Source: Comamonadaceae bacterium (GTDB lineage Bacteria; Pseudomonadota; Gammaproteobacteria; Burkholderiales; Burkholderiaceae_C). From it: DNA of 34,382 bases. Of this stretch, positions 16,845-24,267 are shown one piece after another (the first letter of the stretch is position 1; every line of letters begins with the position of its first letter). Location: the NCBI GenBank assembly GCA_947476015.1, contig CANJOS010000016.1:1-34382 (forward strand). Direction: 5' to 3'. The position numbers and the translations under genes are program-made. The notes beneath the pieces were generated by a model. The model made no database searches. It had not been told where the DNA came from and was given only the letters and a program-made list of their open reading frames with translations.

Positions 16845-17515
16845 GCACCCCCAAAGACTACATTCGTGATTTCATGAGTGAGCCTGTGATCGATGCCAAA
16901 GGCGCTGCCTTGGTGATCATTGACATGCAAAATGCCACGGGTTCGAGACAGGGCGCGTTAGGACGTACTTTGAAAGCCCAAGGTTCAAATGTCGGGGACT
17001 ACCGCTTCGCACGCATTGAGCAATCGGTATTGCCGAGAACCCTGGAATTGCGTGCGCATTTTCATCGCATCAGCCGCCCAGTCATTCATGTGACCTTGGG
17101 CGCCGCGCTGCCCGATGCCAGCGATGCGCCGCGGCACATGCGAAAACTGCTCGCCAGTTGCAACAACCATGTGGGCAGTCCTGAGCATGAAATTTTGGAT
17201 GAACTCAAACCCATCACAGGCGAGCATGTGGTTCGAAAAACCACCGTGGGCGCTTTTGCTTCAACCGCCATCGACAGCTTGCTGCGATCCTTGAATGTGA
17301 ATCAAATTTACATGGTCGGCGTGTCGACCAACATGTGTGTGGAGAGCACTGCGCGTGAGGCAGCGGATCGAGGCTATCAAGTGACCTTGGTGGAAGATGC
17401 TTGCGGCACCACCTTTGAAGAGCTGCATCAGGTCACGATGCGCAATTTTCAAAGATTGTTTGGACGCGTGACGTCCACAGCGCAAGCTGTGTCGGAATTG
17501 AAGGTGCCCACATGA
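16841..17515 (+). CDS. Isochorismatase-fold cysteine hydrolase 2 (RutB/carbamoyl-amidase-like)
   Basis: This 224-residue protein has the triad Asp28 (VIIDMQNATG), Lys133 (VVRKTTVGAF) and Cys166 (GVSTNMCVESTAREA). The STNMCVESTAR loop is the form seen in ureidoacrylate amidohydrolase (RutB) and similar hydrolases, unlike the SGCVRAT loop of the first amidase, so the two are not a recent duplication and should act on different amides. A frame runs up to 16778, but the ATG at 16841 overlaps the previous TGA as at most junctions here and gives a normal N-terminus. The next gene's ATG overlaps its TGA by four bases. Confidence 0.88.
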   Translation: MSTPKDYIRDFMSEPVIDAKGAALVIIDMQNATGSRQGALGRTLKAQGSNVGDYRFARIEQSVLPRTLELRAHFHRISRPVIHVTLGAALPDASDAPRHMRKLLASCNNHVGSPEHEILDELKPITGEHVVRKTTVGAFASTAIDSLLRSLNVNQIYMVGVSTNMCVESTAREAADRGYQVTLVEDACGTTFEELHQVTMRNFQRLFGRVTSTAQAVSELKVPT

Positions 17516-18294
17516 CAAGCGTTAAGAAAAAAATTCTGGTGGTGGTGCCCTTTGCCATGTCACCAGAAAATTTAGCCTTGCGTCAAGCCCAACTCAAGGG
17601 CATTGATTTGTCACCTGACTTGGTGTTTGAATTTCGCACCGTCAAAGCGGGGCCAGTCAACTACTCAAGCCATCACGATTTTGTATTGGCAGATGCGGCC
17701 AATTTTGAGGCAGGGTGTCGTGCGCAAGACGAAGGTTTTGCGGCAGTCTGCATCGACACCATGAGCGACTCAGGGGTGGCGGCACTGCGATCAGTGCTCG
17801 ATATTCCCGTCTTTGGCCCTGGCAAAGTGTCGATGCTTGCAGCCTTGATGTTGGGCGACCGATTCTCCATGTTGACCCTGGCCAACCGCTGGAAGCCGCT
17901 CTACAAAAAGGCCTTGGATGAATTGGGCATGCATCACAAATGCGCTTCAGTTCGTTCCATTGAACTGTCTACAGACAATCAAGCTTTGTTGTCCGGCAAA
18001 GAAGAGGATGTTTTTCCCTTGCTGGAACAAGCCGCTTACGAAGCCATTGAAAAAGATGGTGCCGAAGTCTTGATTTTGGGCTCAACCACCATGCACCAAT
18101 CGCACATCTATTTAAGCCAACGTTTACCGGTGCCCGTCATCAACCCTGGTCCCTTAAGTTACAAAATGGCAGAAGCCGCGTTGGGATTGGGTTTGTCGCA
18201 AAGCCGCAAGGCTTATCCCCGCCCCATGCACCCTCGCCTAGACATGTTGCAAGACATGATGAGTGCGGCGAAGCAGTCAGTGAATCGGACCTGA
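17512..18294 (+). CDS. Asp/Glu/hydantoin racemase-superfamily protein with one catalytic Cys
   Basis: This 260-residue protein has two alpha/beta lobes. The superfamily (hydantoin/allantoin racemase, Asp/Glu racemase, maleate isomerase) normally uses two cysteines, one per lobe. The first is present as Cys80 in AAVCIDTMSDSG. At the second site the usual GC-T/A-x-M motif reads GSTTM, with Ser191 in place of Cys. This may change a racemase into a one-Cys enzyme, such as an isomerase or decarboxylase-like activity. The context between amidases and an oxygenase fits isomerising an amide or unsaturated acid. It starts inside the stop of the preceding amidase gene; a 39-base gap follows. Confidence 0.82.
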   Translation: MTSVKKKILVVVPFAMSPENLALRQAQLKGIDLSPDLVFEFRTVKAGPVNYSSHHDFVLADAANFEAGCRAQDEGFAAVCIDTMSDSGVAALRSVLDIPVFGPGKVSMLAALMLGDRFSMLTLANRWKPLYKKALDELGMHHKCASVRSIELSTDNQALLSGKEEDVFPLLEQAAYEAIEKDGAEVLILGSTTMHQSHIYLSQRLPVPVINPGPLSYKMAEAALGLGLSQSRKAYPRPMHPRLDMLQDMMSAAKQSVNRT

Positions 18295-18333
18295 TCGAGT
18301 TCAGAATGTCAGAAATCTTGTGGGAGTGAAAGC

Positions 18334-19158
18334 ATGCCTAAATTATTGAGTCCTGCCCAAGTTGAGGGGTATGCGCGTGATGGGTATGTGTCTCCCATTG
18401 ATGTCTTGAGTGGCAAAGAGGCGATGACCTTCCGACAAGATTTGGAAGAATGGGAAAAACAACGTGGTCAAGCCATTGATTTTCCTGAGAAGTCAAAAAG
18501 CTATCTCTTGTTCAAGTGGGCGGATCAGTTGGTGCATCACCCGTGCATTTTGGATGCGGTGGAAGACGTGATTGGCCCTGATATTTTGGTATACCACTCG
18601 ACTCTTTTTTTGAAAGAGGCCAACACCCCCGCCTACGTGCGCTGGCATCAAGACAGCACTTATTTTTATTTGTCTCCGCATTTGCACGTGACTGCTTGGG
18701 TAGCTTTAAGCGATGCCAGCGTGGCTGCGGGTTGCATGCAAGTGTTGACGGGGAGTCATCAGTGGGGCGCTTTTGAACACGATGACAAACCCGAGCCAAT
18801 GAACATGATTCGACGTGGGCAAGGCATCAGCGACCGATTTGATGATGCGAAGGGCGTCTTCATTCCGGTCGGCCCCGGCCAGATGTCGCTGCATCACACT
18901 GACCTGGTGCATGCCTCAGGCAGCAATACAACAAATGACAGACGCATAGGATTTGCCATCAGTTACATCCCTGCACATGTCAAGCCTGTAGGCGCAGTGA
19001 AGCCCTCTGCTTTGTGCGTGCGGGGTCGAAGCCATGGCAACTTTTTGGAAGAGCAGCGCATGCAGCATCCCTTGTCAGACGAGGCATACAAATCGCACCA
19101 AAGTGCCTTGGCCCTTTTTAGAGCCCTGCAAGATGCTGGCTTCAAGGAAACAGCATGA
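18334..19158 (+). CDS. Phytanoyl-CoA dioxygenase (PhyH)-family Fe(II)/2-oxoglutarate oxygenase
   Basis: This 274-residue protein has a double-stranded beta-helix fold with the iron triad His105-x-Asp107 (RWHQDSTYFY) and His193 (DLVHASG). Arg204 (NDRRIGFAISY) is placed to hold 2-oxoglutarate. Bacterial PhyH members hydroxylate or demethylate many small molecules, so the name does not mean a CoA substrate. GGAG lies seven bases before the ATG. It starts 39 bases after the racemase-family gene and overlaps the next ATG by four bases. It probably carries out an oxidation that prepares the substrate or removes an N-alkyl group (inference). Confidence 0.88.
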   Translation: MPKLLSPAQVEGYARDGYVSPIDVLSGKEAMTFRQDLEEWEKQRGQAIDFPEKSKSYLLFKWADQLVHHPCILDAVEDVIGPDILVYHSTLFLKEANTPAYVRWHQDSTYFYLSPHLHVTAWVALSDASVAAGCMQVLTGSHQWGAFEHDDKPEPMNMIRRGQGISDRFDDAKGVFIPVGPGQMSLHHTDLVHASGSNTTNDRRIGFAISYIPAHVKPVGAVKPSALCVRGRSHGNFLEEQRMQHPLSDEAYKSHQSALALFRALQDAGFKETA

Positions 19159-19550
19159 CCACAAGCGCCTTGAATGCAGCCCAAATGGTGGCCATGGTAG
19201 AAACCTATTTTGCAGCTGTTGATCGCAAAGATGTGACGGGCACCTTGGCCTGTTTTAGGGCAGAAGCAAAATTTTCCATTGCCAATCATGACTTGCTGTA
19301 CGCAGGTCGCGAGCAAGAATTGCGGGGCATGTATGAGCGTCTCAACCAGCGTTATGCGCAAGTTTGGCACGGCAACTTCACTCACACCGTAGACGTTGCG
19401 GCACAGCGAATTGCCAGCCGCTTCAGGGTGGAGAACATCACCCACCATGGTGAAAAATTGGTTAAAAATAATTGCAATTTTTTTGAATTCCAAGATGGCC
19501 AATTCATCTCGGTTGCTGTCTACATGAGTGGCGAAAATTCCCTCAGTTGA
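19155..19550 (+). CDS. NTF2/SnoaL-fold small protein
   Basis: This 131-residue protein has the cone-shaped alpha+beta pattern of NTF2-like proteins. It starts with a helix (AAQMVAMVETYFAAVDRKDVTGTLACFRAEAKF), as in SnoaL-type polyketide cyclases and ring-hydroxylating-dioxygenase beta subunits. The C-terminal strands (FRVENITHHGEKLVKNNCNFFEF) follow. No catalytic residue can be assigned with confidence. It is coupled to the PhyH gene by a four-base overlap and ends the operon, 34 bases from the convergent PrpD gene. It could be an isomerase or hydrolase for the PhyH product, or a binding protein. Confidence 0.75.
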   Translation: MTTSALNAAQMVAMVETYFAAVDRKDVTGTLACFRAEAKFSIANHDLLYAGREQELRGMYERLNQRYAQVWHGNFTHTVDVAAQRIASRFRVENITHHGEKLVKNNCNFFEFQDGQFISVAVYMSGENSLS

Positions 19551-19584
19551 AACTTGGGTTGAATTTTTTATTTTGAAAATTGAG

Positions 19585-20940
19585 TCAAAGGGCCGGATGA
19601 GCCAACAGTGCCGCCCAAGCTTGAAAGGGTATTTTCAAGTTCCCTAAGTCCAAGGTGGCCGAGAGAAGTTTTTCGCAATGCGCGAGGGGCCAAATGCGGC
19701 CCGTGAGGTTCATGAATTTATCGCGCAATTCACCGCGGGTGTAAGGCGATGCATCATCACCTCGGTTGACACCCGCTTCCCCCACTCTTGATTGGCCCGT
19801 TCTCAAATGAAGGGTGACCTTGGCGGGCCTTTCCATGGGCAATCGGGCACTCATCGCAGGATCGTGCGAGACGCTTACTTTTTTTGCCAGTGCCAACACC
19901 GCAGGGTCGCGCACAGCATCCCAAGTGAAACTGGAAAGTGCACTGGAGTTGTTGACCAAGCGAGTGGCCACAGCAAAGGGCACCGAGAATTTGGCAGCCA
20001 AGGTGTTGCTGGGGGCTGGGTCGTTGAGCTCGGCAGCCAGGTGGTAGGTGACCACTTCAATGTGGTCAATTTCTTCTGCAGAGGGTAGTTTTTCCAAAGC
20101 TGCCATTTGATCAATCGCATCGAGGGTGCCATGGTTGTAGCGACAGCAGGAGTGAAGTTTGAAATAATTGCGCATCAAATGCCACTCTTGACCCAAACCT
20201 TCAATGACAGCCTCGGGATCGAAGCTGTCAGAGATGATTTTCCCAAGCAAAGACGAGGGCCCATCGTGCTCACCTGTGAAGCCACACTCAGCCAAGCTCA
20301 AGGCTAAGAGTCCATTTCTGTTGCTGAGACCTGCATACACATTGCGAACAAGACCACCTTCGAGCATGGTTTGCTTGGAAGTTGCTGTGGTCAGAGATGC
20401 AGAAATATTGATGGTCTCTCGCATGTCGCTGGCGTTCATGCCAGCAATGCGAGCACAAGCTGCAGCTGCACCCAAGGTACCCCAGGTGCCGTGTGGGTGC
20501 ATGGCGCCTCGCAGTTGTGATGCGGCACCTAAACGTGAGCCCACTTCATAACCCACGACCAATGCCGATAAAAAACTCACTGCGTCAGCTTTGCGGGCTT
20601 GACTCAAAGCCAATGCGGCCGGAATGACATGCACTGCAGGGTGGCCACGCGAAAATCGATTGCCTTCGTCCATTTCTAAAAAAGTGCCAGATGTGCCATT
20701 GATGAAAGCGGCTGAATCGGGCGTGCTTTGTTGACCTAAGCCAATCAACTGTGCAGCATGTTGGGGCACAGACCCTGGCTGCTTGGCCGCCATGGCGCGT
20801 AACTCGGGTTCTGCGGAACCCGCGGCCATGGCTGCAACAGTGTCTGCCAAAATCCAAGCCACTTGGTCTTGAACTTGAGGATCTAACTTTCGGTAGTCGA
20901 GTTCTGCGCTGAAATGACTGAGGGTGTCGAGGTAGTCCAT
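19585..20940 (-). CDS. MmgE/PrpD family protein
   Basis: This 451-residue protein has the MmgE/PrpD layout: a long N-terminal helical domain with RGHPAVHVIPAALALSQ near 95-110 and GYEVGSRLG near 145-153, then an alpha/beta C-terminal domain. Members include 2-methylcitrate dehydratase (PrpD), cis-aconitate decarboxylase and iminodisuccinate epimerase, all acting on polycarboxylic acids. No prpC or prpB-type methylcitrate operon accompanies it, so a methylcitrate role is doubtful. A dehydratase, decarboxylase or epimerase step on a branched di- or tricarboxylate in this island is likely. It is second in a minus-strand pair, 21 bases after the PuuE-like gene, and convergent with the SnoaL-fold gene. 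Confidence 0.85.
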   Translation of the reverse strand: MDYLDTLSHFSAELDYRKLDPQVQDQVAWILADTVAAMAAGSAEPELRAMAAKQPGSVPQHAAQLIGLGQQSTPDSAAFINGTSGTFLEMDEGNRFSRGHPAVHVIPAALALSQARKADAVSFLSALVVGYEVGSRLGAASQLRGAMHPHGTWGTLGAAAACARIAGMNASDMRETINISASLTTATSKQTMLEGGLVRNVYAGLSNRNGLLALSLAECGFTGEHDGPSSLLGKIISDSFDPEAVIEGLGQEWHLMRNYFKLHSCCRYNHGTLDAIDQMAALEKLPSAEEIDHIEVVTYHLAAELNDPAPSNTLAAKFSVPFAVATRLVNNSSALSSFTWDAVRDPAVLALAKKVSVSHDPAMSARLPMERPAKVTLHLRTGQSRVGEAGVNRGDDASPYTRGELRDKFMNLTGRIWPLAHCEKLLSATLDLGNLKIPFQAWAALLAHPAL

Positions 20941-20961
20941 GGGGCCTGTCTTTCGGAGTAT

Positions 20962-21858
20962 TCAAAGTGGGGCGGTGACAGCGCATTGCGCATGAATTTT
21001 TTCAGGGGTGCTGAATTCAACATCCTGCATTTGACGCAGTTGTGAAATCATTTCTCGCAAGTAGCGAATTCGGCTGGGCATGCCCCAAACCCAAGGGTGA
21101 AGGCCCAAGCCCATGACCGCACTTCGCTCATGCACATTGCATTCGTTGCGCATTTGCGTTGCAGCTTGCACGATTTGAGCCGCATGTTGCGACGCTTCAA
21201 CGGGCCTGAACCATTGGCCTTGGACATCGTCCCATTCACTCGACAAAGGGATGGCCAGCAGGCGCTTTTGGCATGCACCTGCGGGCAACATCCAATAGGG
21301 TTGATCGTCATTGCCCCAATCGAGGGTGTAGGAGATGCCGGCATCGGCCAACAATCCGAAAGTGTGGGGCGTTGTGCCCGCATCTTGACTGAGCCAACCC
21401 TGTGCGGGTTGACCGGTGTGGTGTAGCAAGGCCTTCAAAGAAACATCGATGTGCTCACGTTGCGCTGCCAAGGTCATGTTGGCATGCATCAACCGTGTAG
21501 CAGCCACGCCATGAGCCACCCATTGTGCTTGGGAGGACTTTAATTCTTCAAGCGCTTTGGGCACACGCGAAAGCGCCAAGCTGTTGGCTGCAACCACAGC
21601 TTGGATGCCGGCATCTCGCAGGAGATCGATCAGTCGGAAGATACCGATGCGCAAACCGTATTCACGCTGTGTCCAACTGCGGTAGTCAGGGTTGAAGCTG
21701 CCAAACTCACCTACAAATCTGGGGTCGCGAAGGCTGTCTTCAGGCGCCTCAAAATCCCAGTGCTCTAAATAAATGACGGCAAAAATATGCAATCTCGGCG
21801 CTAATGGCAGAGGCCCGCGCTTGGGCAGAGCGCTGTAGTCGTAGTGCAAATGATCCAT
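20962..21858 (-). CDS. PuuE-like 'polysaccharide deacetylase' family hydrolase 4
   Basis: This 298-residue protein is the fourth PuuE-like paralogue, on the opposite strand to the other three. It shows Glu32 (IYLEHWDFE), QREYGLRIGIFR, Ala-His116-Gly (VAHGVAATRLMH), TLDWGNDDQPYWM and GLHPWVWGMPSR. The DW-x-NDD-x-PY motif places it with copy 2, but it keeps the His that copy 2 lost. There is no signal peptide. It heads the operon with the PrpD-family gene, reading away from the ABC transporter operon across a 198-base promoter region that holds the shared palindrome. Confidence 0.83.
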   Translation of the reverse strand: MDHLHYDYSALPKRGPLPLAPRLHIFAVIYLEHWDFEAPEDSLRDPRFVGEFGSFNPDYRSWTQREYGLRIGIFRLIDLLRDAGIQAVVAANSLALSRVPKALEELKSSQAQWVAHGVAATRLMHANMTLAAQREHIDVSLKALLHHTGQPAQGWLSQDAGTTPHTFGLLADAGISYTLDWGNDDQPYWMLPAGACQKRLLAIPLSSEWDDVQGQWFRPVEASQHAAQIVQAATQMRNECNVHERSAVMGLGLHPWVWGMPSRIRYLREMISQLRQMQDVEFSTPEKIHAQCAVTAPL

Positions 21859-21980
21859 GTTGGGGCAAGTGATTGCGTCCGTGGTGCGGTCGTTGACACG
21901 TCAAACAAGTTGCGAAGTGATTTGAAAAATTTAAATTTCAAAACTTAAGGAATTCTCCGCTTGACTTCACGAAACTATTG

Positions 21981-22020
21981 TTGCACAGTATCCCTAATTG
22001 TTCTATGAATGGAACAATTT
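21981..22020 (+). promoter_or_regulatory. Promoter with overlapping palindrome (copy 2) before the ABC/catabolic operon
   Basis: A -35 TTGCAC (21981-21986), 17-base spacer and -10 TATGAA (22004-22009) form a plausible sigma70 promoter. The palindrome has perfect eight-base arms, AATTGTTC (21996-22003) and GAACAATT (22012-22019), with eight bases between, so it covers the -10 and the start point; bound protein would repress. The element matches copy 1 (13301-13327) at 21 of 27 positions over 21994-22020. It also lies 136 bases from the divergent PuuE-like gene 4 and may control that operon too. Confidence 0.65.
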
Positions 22021-22056
22021 AATTTACCCCCCCAACTTCTTCATTGAGGAATTACC

Positions 22057-23274
22057 ATGACGTCTGATGTCCGCGTATCCCGTCGTTTGATTTTGCAAGC
22101 TGGTGCAGCGACCACCGCCCTGGGTGCACCTGGCCTTTTGCTGGCGCAACCTAAACCCTTGAAGATTGGTTTGATCAATCCCATCAGTGGTGGTTTGGCC
22201 TACAGTGGTGCCCAGTGCCGAGCTGGTGCTTTGCTGGCCATTGAGGATATCAATGCGGCAGGCGGCATCAAAGCTTTAGGCGGCGTCAAACTTGAGGCTG
22301 CATTGGGTGACTCGCAATCACGCCCTGAGGTGGGTGTGTCAGAAGTCGAGCGTTTGAACCAAGAAGGTGTCTCTGCTTACATTGGCTGTATGTCGAGCGG
22401 CATTGCTTTGCCAGCCACTCAAGCCGCTGCCAAATACAACACCCCCTTCATCATTGATGTGGGCGTGTCTGATGCCATCGTGGGCCGTGGCTTGAAAAAC
22501 GTTTTCCGCTTAGCGCCAGGTGCTGGCAAGTGCGTGGACGATGCCTTCGATGGCCTGAATCAAGTGAACAAGGCGGCTGGTGGTGTTGCCAAATCAGCTG
22601 TGCTGGTCCACGAAGACTCTGAATTTGGCACCAGCACTGCCAAGTTGTTGCAAGCCAAACTTGCCGCCATTGGCATTGAGGTCAAGGATGTCTTGAAGCA
22701 TGCCACGCCCACGCGTGATTTCACGAACTTGGTGTTGCGAATCAAATCCATCAAACCCGATGTCGTCATCATGAGTAACTATCAAAACGAATACGTCTTG
22801 ATAGCCCGCACACTGCATCAGCAGAAAGTGGACCTGATGGGCATGTTCAGCGTATTGGGCGGTGGCTTCAACTACAAGCTCATTCAAGAGCAACCTGAAG
22901 TGGCCCAGTACATGATGGACTTTAACCATTGGTATAACCCGCGCAACCCTAAATCCTTGGAAATGCGCAAGCGTGTGGAAGCTAAAAACACCTTGTTCAC
23001 TTTCGAGGTCTATTGTGCTTACAACTCAATCAAGCTTTTTGCGGATGCTGTTCAACGTGCTGCCAGTGCAGACAAAGACAAAGTCATTGCAGCGCTTGAG
23101 ACCAGCACCTGGTCTGATCACTTTATGCCTTATGGCCCCACCAAGTTTGTCAATGGACAAAACCAAGGCGGTCGTGCCGTCTTGTTGCAGGCTTCCAAGA
23201 CGGACATCGATGTGGTGTGGCCCAATGAATTTGCGGCTGTGAAGCCCGTCTTCCCACGTCCTAAGATCAGTTAA
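22057..23274 (+). CDS. Branched-chain amino acid-type ABC transporter, periplasmic binding protein
   Basis: This 405-residue type I periplasmic binding protein is of the LivK-like group. The N-terminus carries a Tat-like export signal (SRRLILQAGAATTALGAPGLLLA) with twin Arg9-Arg10 and a cut after LLLAQ near residue 31. The mature part begins KPLKIGLINPISGGLAYSG, typical of Leu/Ile/Val or aromatic-acid binding proteins. The ligand cannot be read from sequence; substrates of this class outside amino acids include amides, urea and aromatic acids. GAGG lies seven bases before the ATG. It is the first gene of a 13-gene operon with all other parts of the importer, and a stable stem-loop follows it. 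Confidence 0.9.
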   Translation: MTSDVRVSRRLILQAGAATTALGAPGLLLAQPKPLKIGLINPISGGLAYSGAQCRAGALLAIEDINAAGGIKALGGVKLEAALGDSQSRPEVGVSEVERLNQEGVSAYIGCMSSGIALPATQAAAKYNTPFIIDVGVSDAIVGRGLKNVFRLAPGAGKCVDDAFDGLNQVNKAAGGVAKSAVLVHEDSEFGTSTAKLLQAKLAAIGIEVKDVLKHATPTRDFTNLVLRIKSIKPDVVIMSNYQNEYVLIARTLHQQKVDLMGMFSVLGGGFNYKLIQEQPEVAQYMMDFNHWYNPRNPKSLEMRKRVEAKNTLFTFEVYCAYNSIKLFADAVQRAASADKDKVIAALETSTWSDHFMPYGPTKFVNGQNQGGRAVLLQASKTDIDVVWPNEFAAVKPVFPRPKIS

Positions 23275-23285
23275 TTCAACGCCTA

Positions 23286-23309
23286 CCGGCACCCGTTCTT
23301 GGGTGCCGG
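23286..23309 (+). terminator. Stem-loop between binding protein and permease genes
   Basis: CCGGCACCC (23286-23294) pairs perfectly with GGGTGCCGG (23301-23309) around a six-base loop, 11 bases after the binding-protein stop. Only a mixed pyrimidine stretch follows, not a T-run, so it probably acts as a partial terminator or mRNA 3' end stabiliser. That would let the binding protein be made in excess over the membrane parts, as in many ABC operons. Confidence 0.6.
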
Positions 23310-23397
23310 CCTTCGCTTCTTATTGAACTTTCAGCAGCGCTTTCTTCCTGCGGCTTATGCCTGCAAATTTCACTGAACACATCGCAAGGAATTCGTC

Positions 23398-24267
23398 TTG
23401 GACTTGACCATCATCGGAGCGGCTCTCATCAATGGCATCCTCATGGGGGGGATTTACACCCTCGTGGCCTCGGGCCTCACACTGATCTATGGTGTGCTCC
23501 ACATCATTAATTTTGCGCATGGCAGCCTCTTGATGGTAGCCATGTTTGGTGTCTTCTACATGGTCACCAAATTAGGCATAGACCCGTATTTGTCGCTGAT
23601 CGTGACCATGCCAGCGATGTTTGCCCTTGGGTATGTGCTTTACCGATTCTTAATTGGCAAGTTGTCATACGGCAAAGATGAAAACATTCTGCTCATCACA
23701 CTGGGTTTGTCCATCGTCATTGAAAACTTGGCCCTCATGTTTTTCACGGGCGATTCACGCACCATCTCAATGTCTTACAGCGACAAGATGTTTGAAGTGG
23801 GTCCCTTGCTGATCGGATTGCCTAAAGTCATTTCCTTTGTTGCGGCCATGGTGATGTGTGCCTTGCTGGGTATCTTTATCACGCGAACAGATACCGGTCG
23901 CGCCATTCGCGCAGTGGCCAAGGAGCGCATGGGTGCCCGCTTGGTGGGCATTGATGTCGACAAGGTCTTTGCCATTTCTTTTGGTTTGGGTATGGCCACT
24001 TTGGGTGCAGCGGCCTCCTTGCTCATGCCTATCTTTTATGTCTCTCCCACCACCGGTCATGTCTTTGTGATGGTGGCTTTCACCGTGGTGGTGCTGGGCG
24101 GTATGGGCAGTTTTCTCGGCGCCGTTGTGGGGGGCTTGATCGTCGGACTGACCGAATCTTTTGGGGGCCTGTATTTGGGTGAGAGCCTCGGACAAATTGG
24201 CATCTCACTGATTTTCATTTTGATTTTGTTGTTCCGACCCTCTGGCCTTTTTGGAGACAAACGATGA
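23398..24267 (+). CDS. ABC transporter permease, LivH type
   Basis: This 289-residue inner-membrane permease has about eight hydrophobic segments and the LivH-type N-terminus (LINGILMGGIYTLVASGLTLIYGVLHIINFAHG), where the NFAHG motif is characteristic. A GIDVDKVFAISFGLG stretch near 180-195 is the usual EAA-like loop contacting the ATPases. The start codon is TTG at 23398, supported by AAGGA seven bases upstream and by the conserved N-terminus; the next ATG would cut the first membrane segment. It pairs with the LivM-type protein, whose ATG overlaps its TGA. Confidence 0.92.
   Translation: MDLTIIGAALINGILMGGIYTLVASGLTLIYGVLHIINFAHGSLLMVAMFGVFYMVTKLGIDPYLSLIVTMPAMFALGYVLYRFLIGKLSYGKDENILLITLGLSIVIENLALMFFTGDSRTISMSYSDKMFEVGPLLIGLPKVISFVAAMVMCALLGIFITRTDTGRAIRAVAKERMGARLVGIDVDKVFAISFGLGMATLGAAASLLMPIFYVSPTTGHVFVMVAFTVVVLGGMGSFLGAVVGGLIVGLTESFGGLYLGESLGQIGISLIFILILLFRPSGLFGDKR

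Noticed and set aside
19585-20940. Calling the MmgE/PrpD gene prpD of the methylcitrate cycle
   Set aside because: No prpC or acnD is present, and its partner is a PuuE-like gene. The family covers several reactions.
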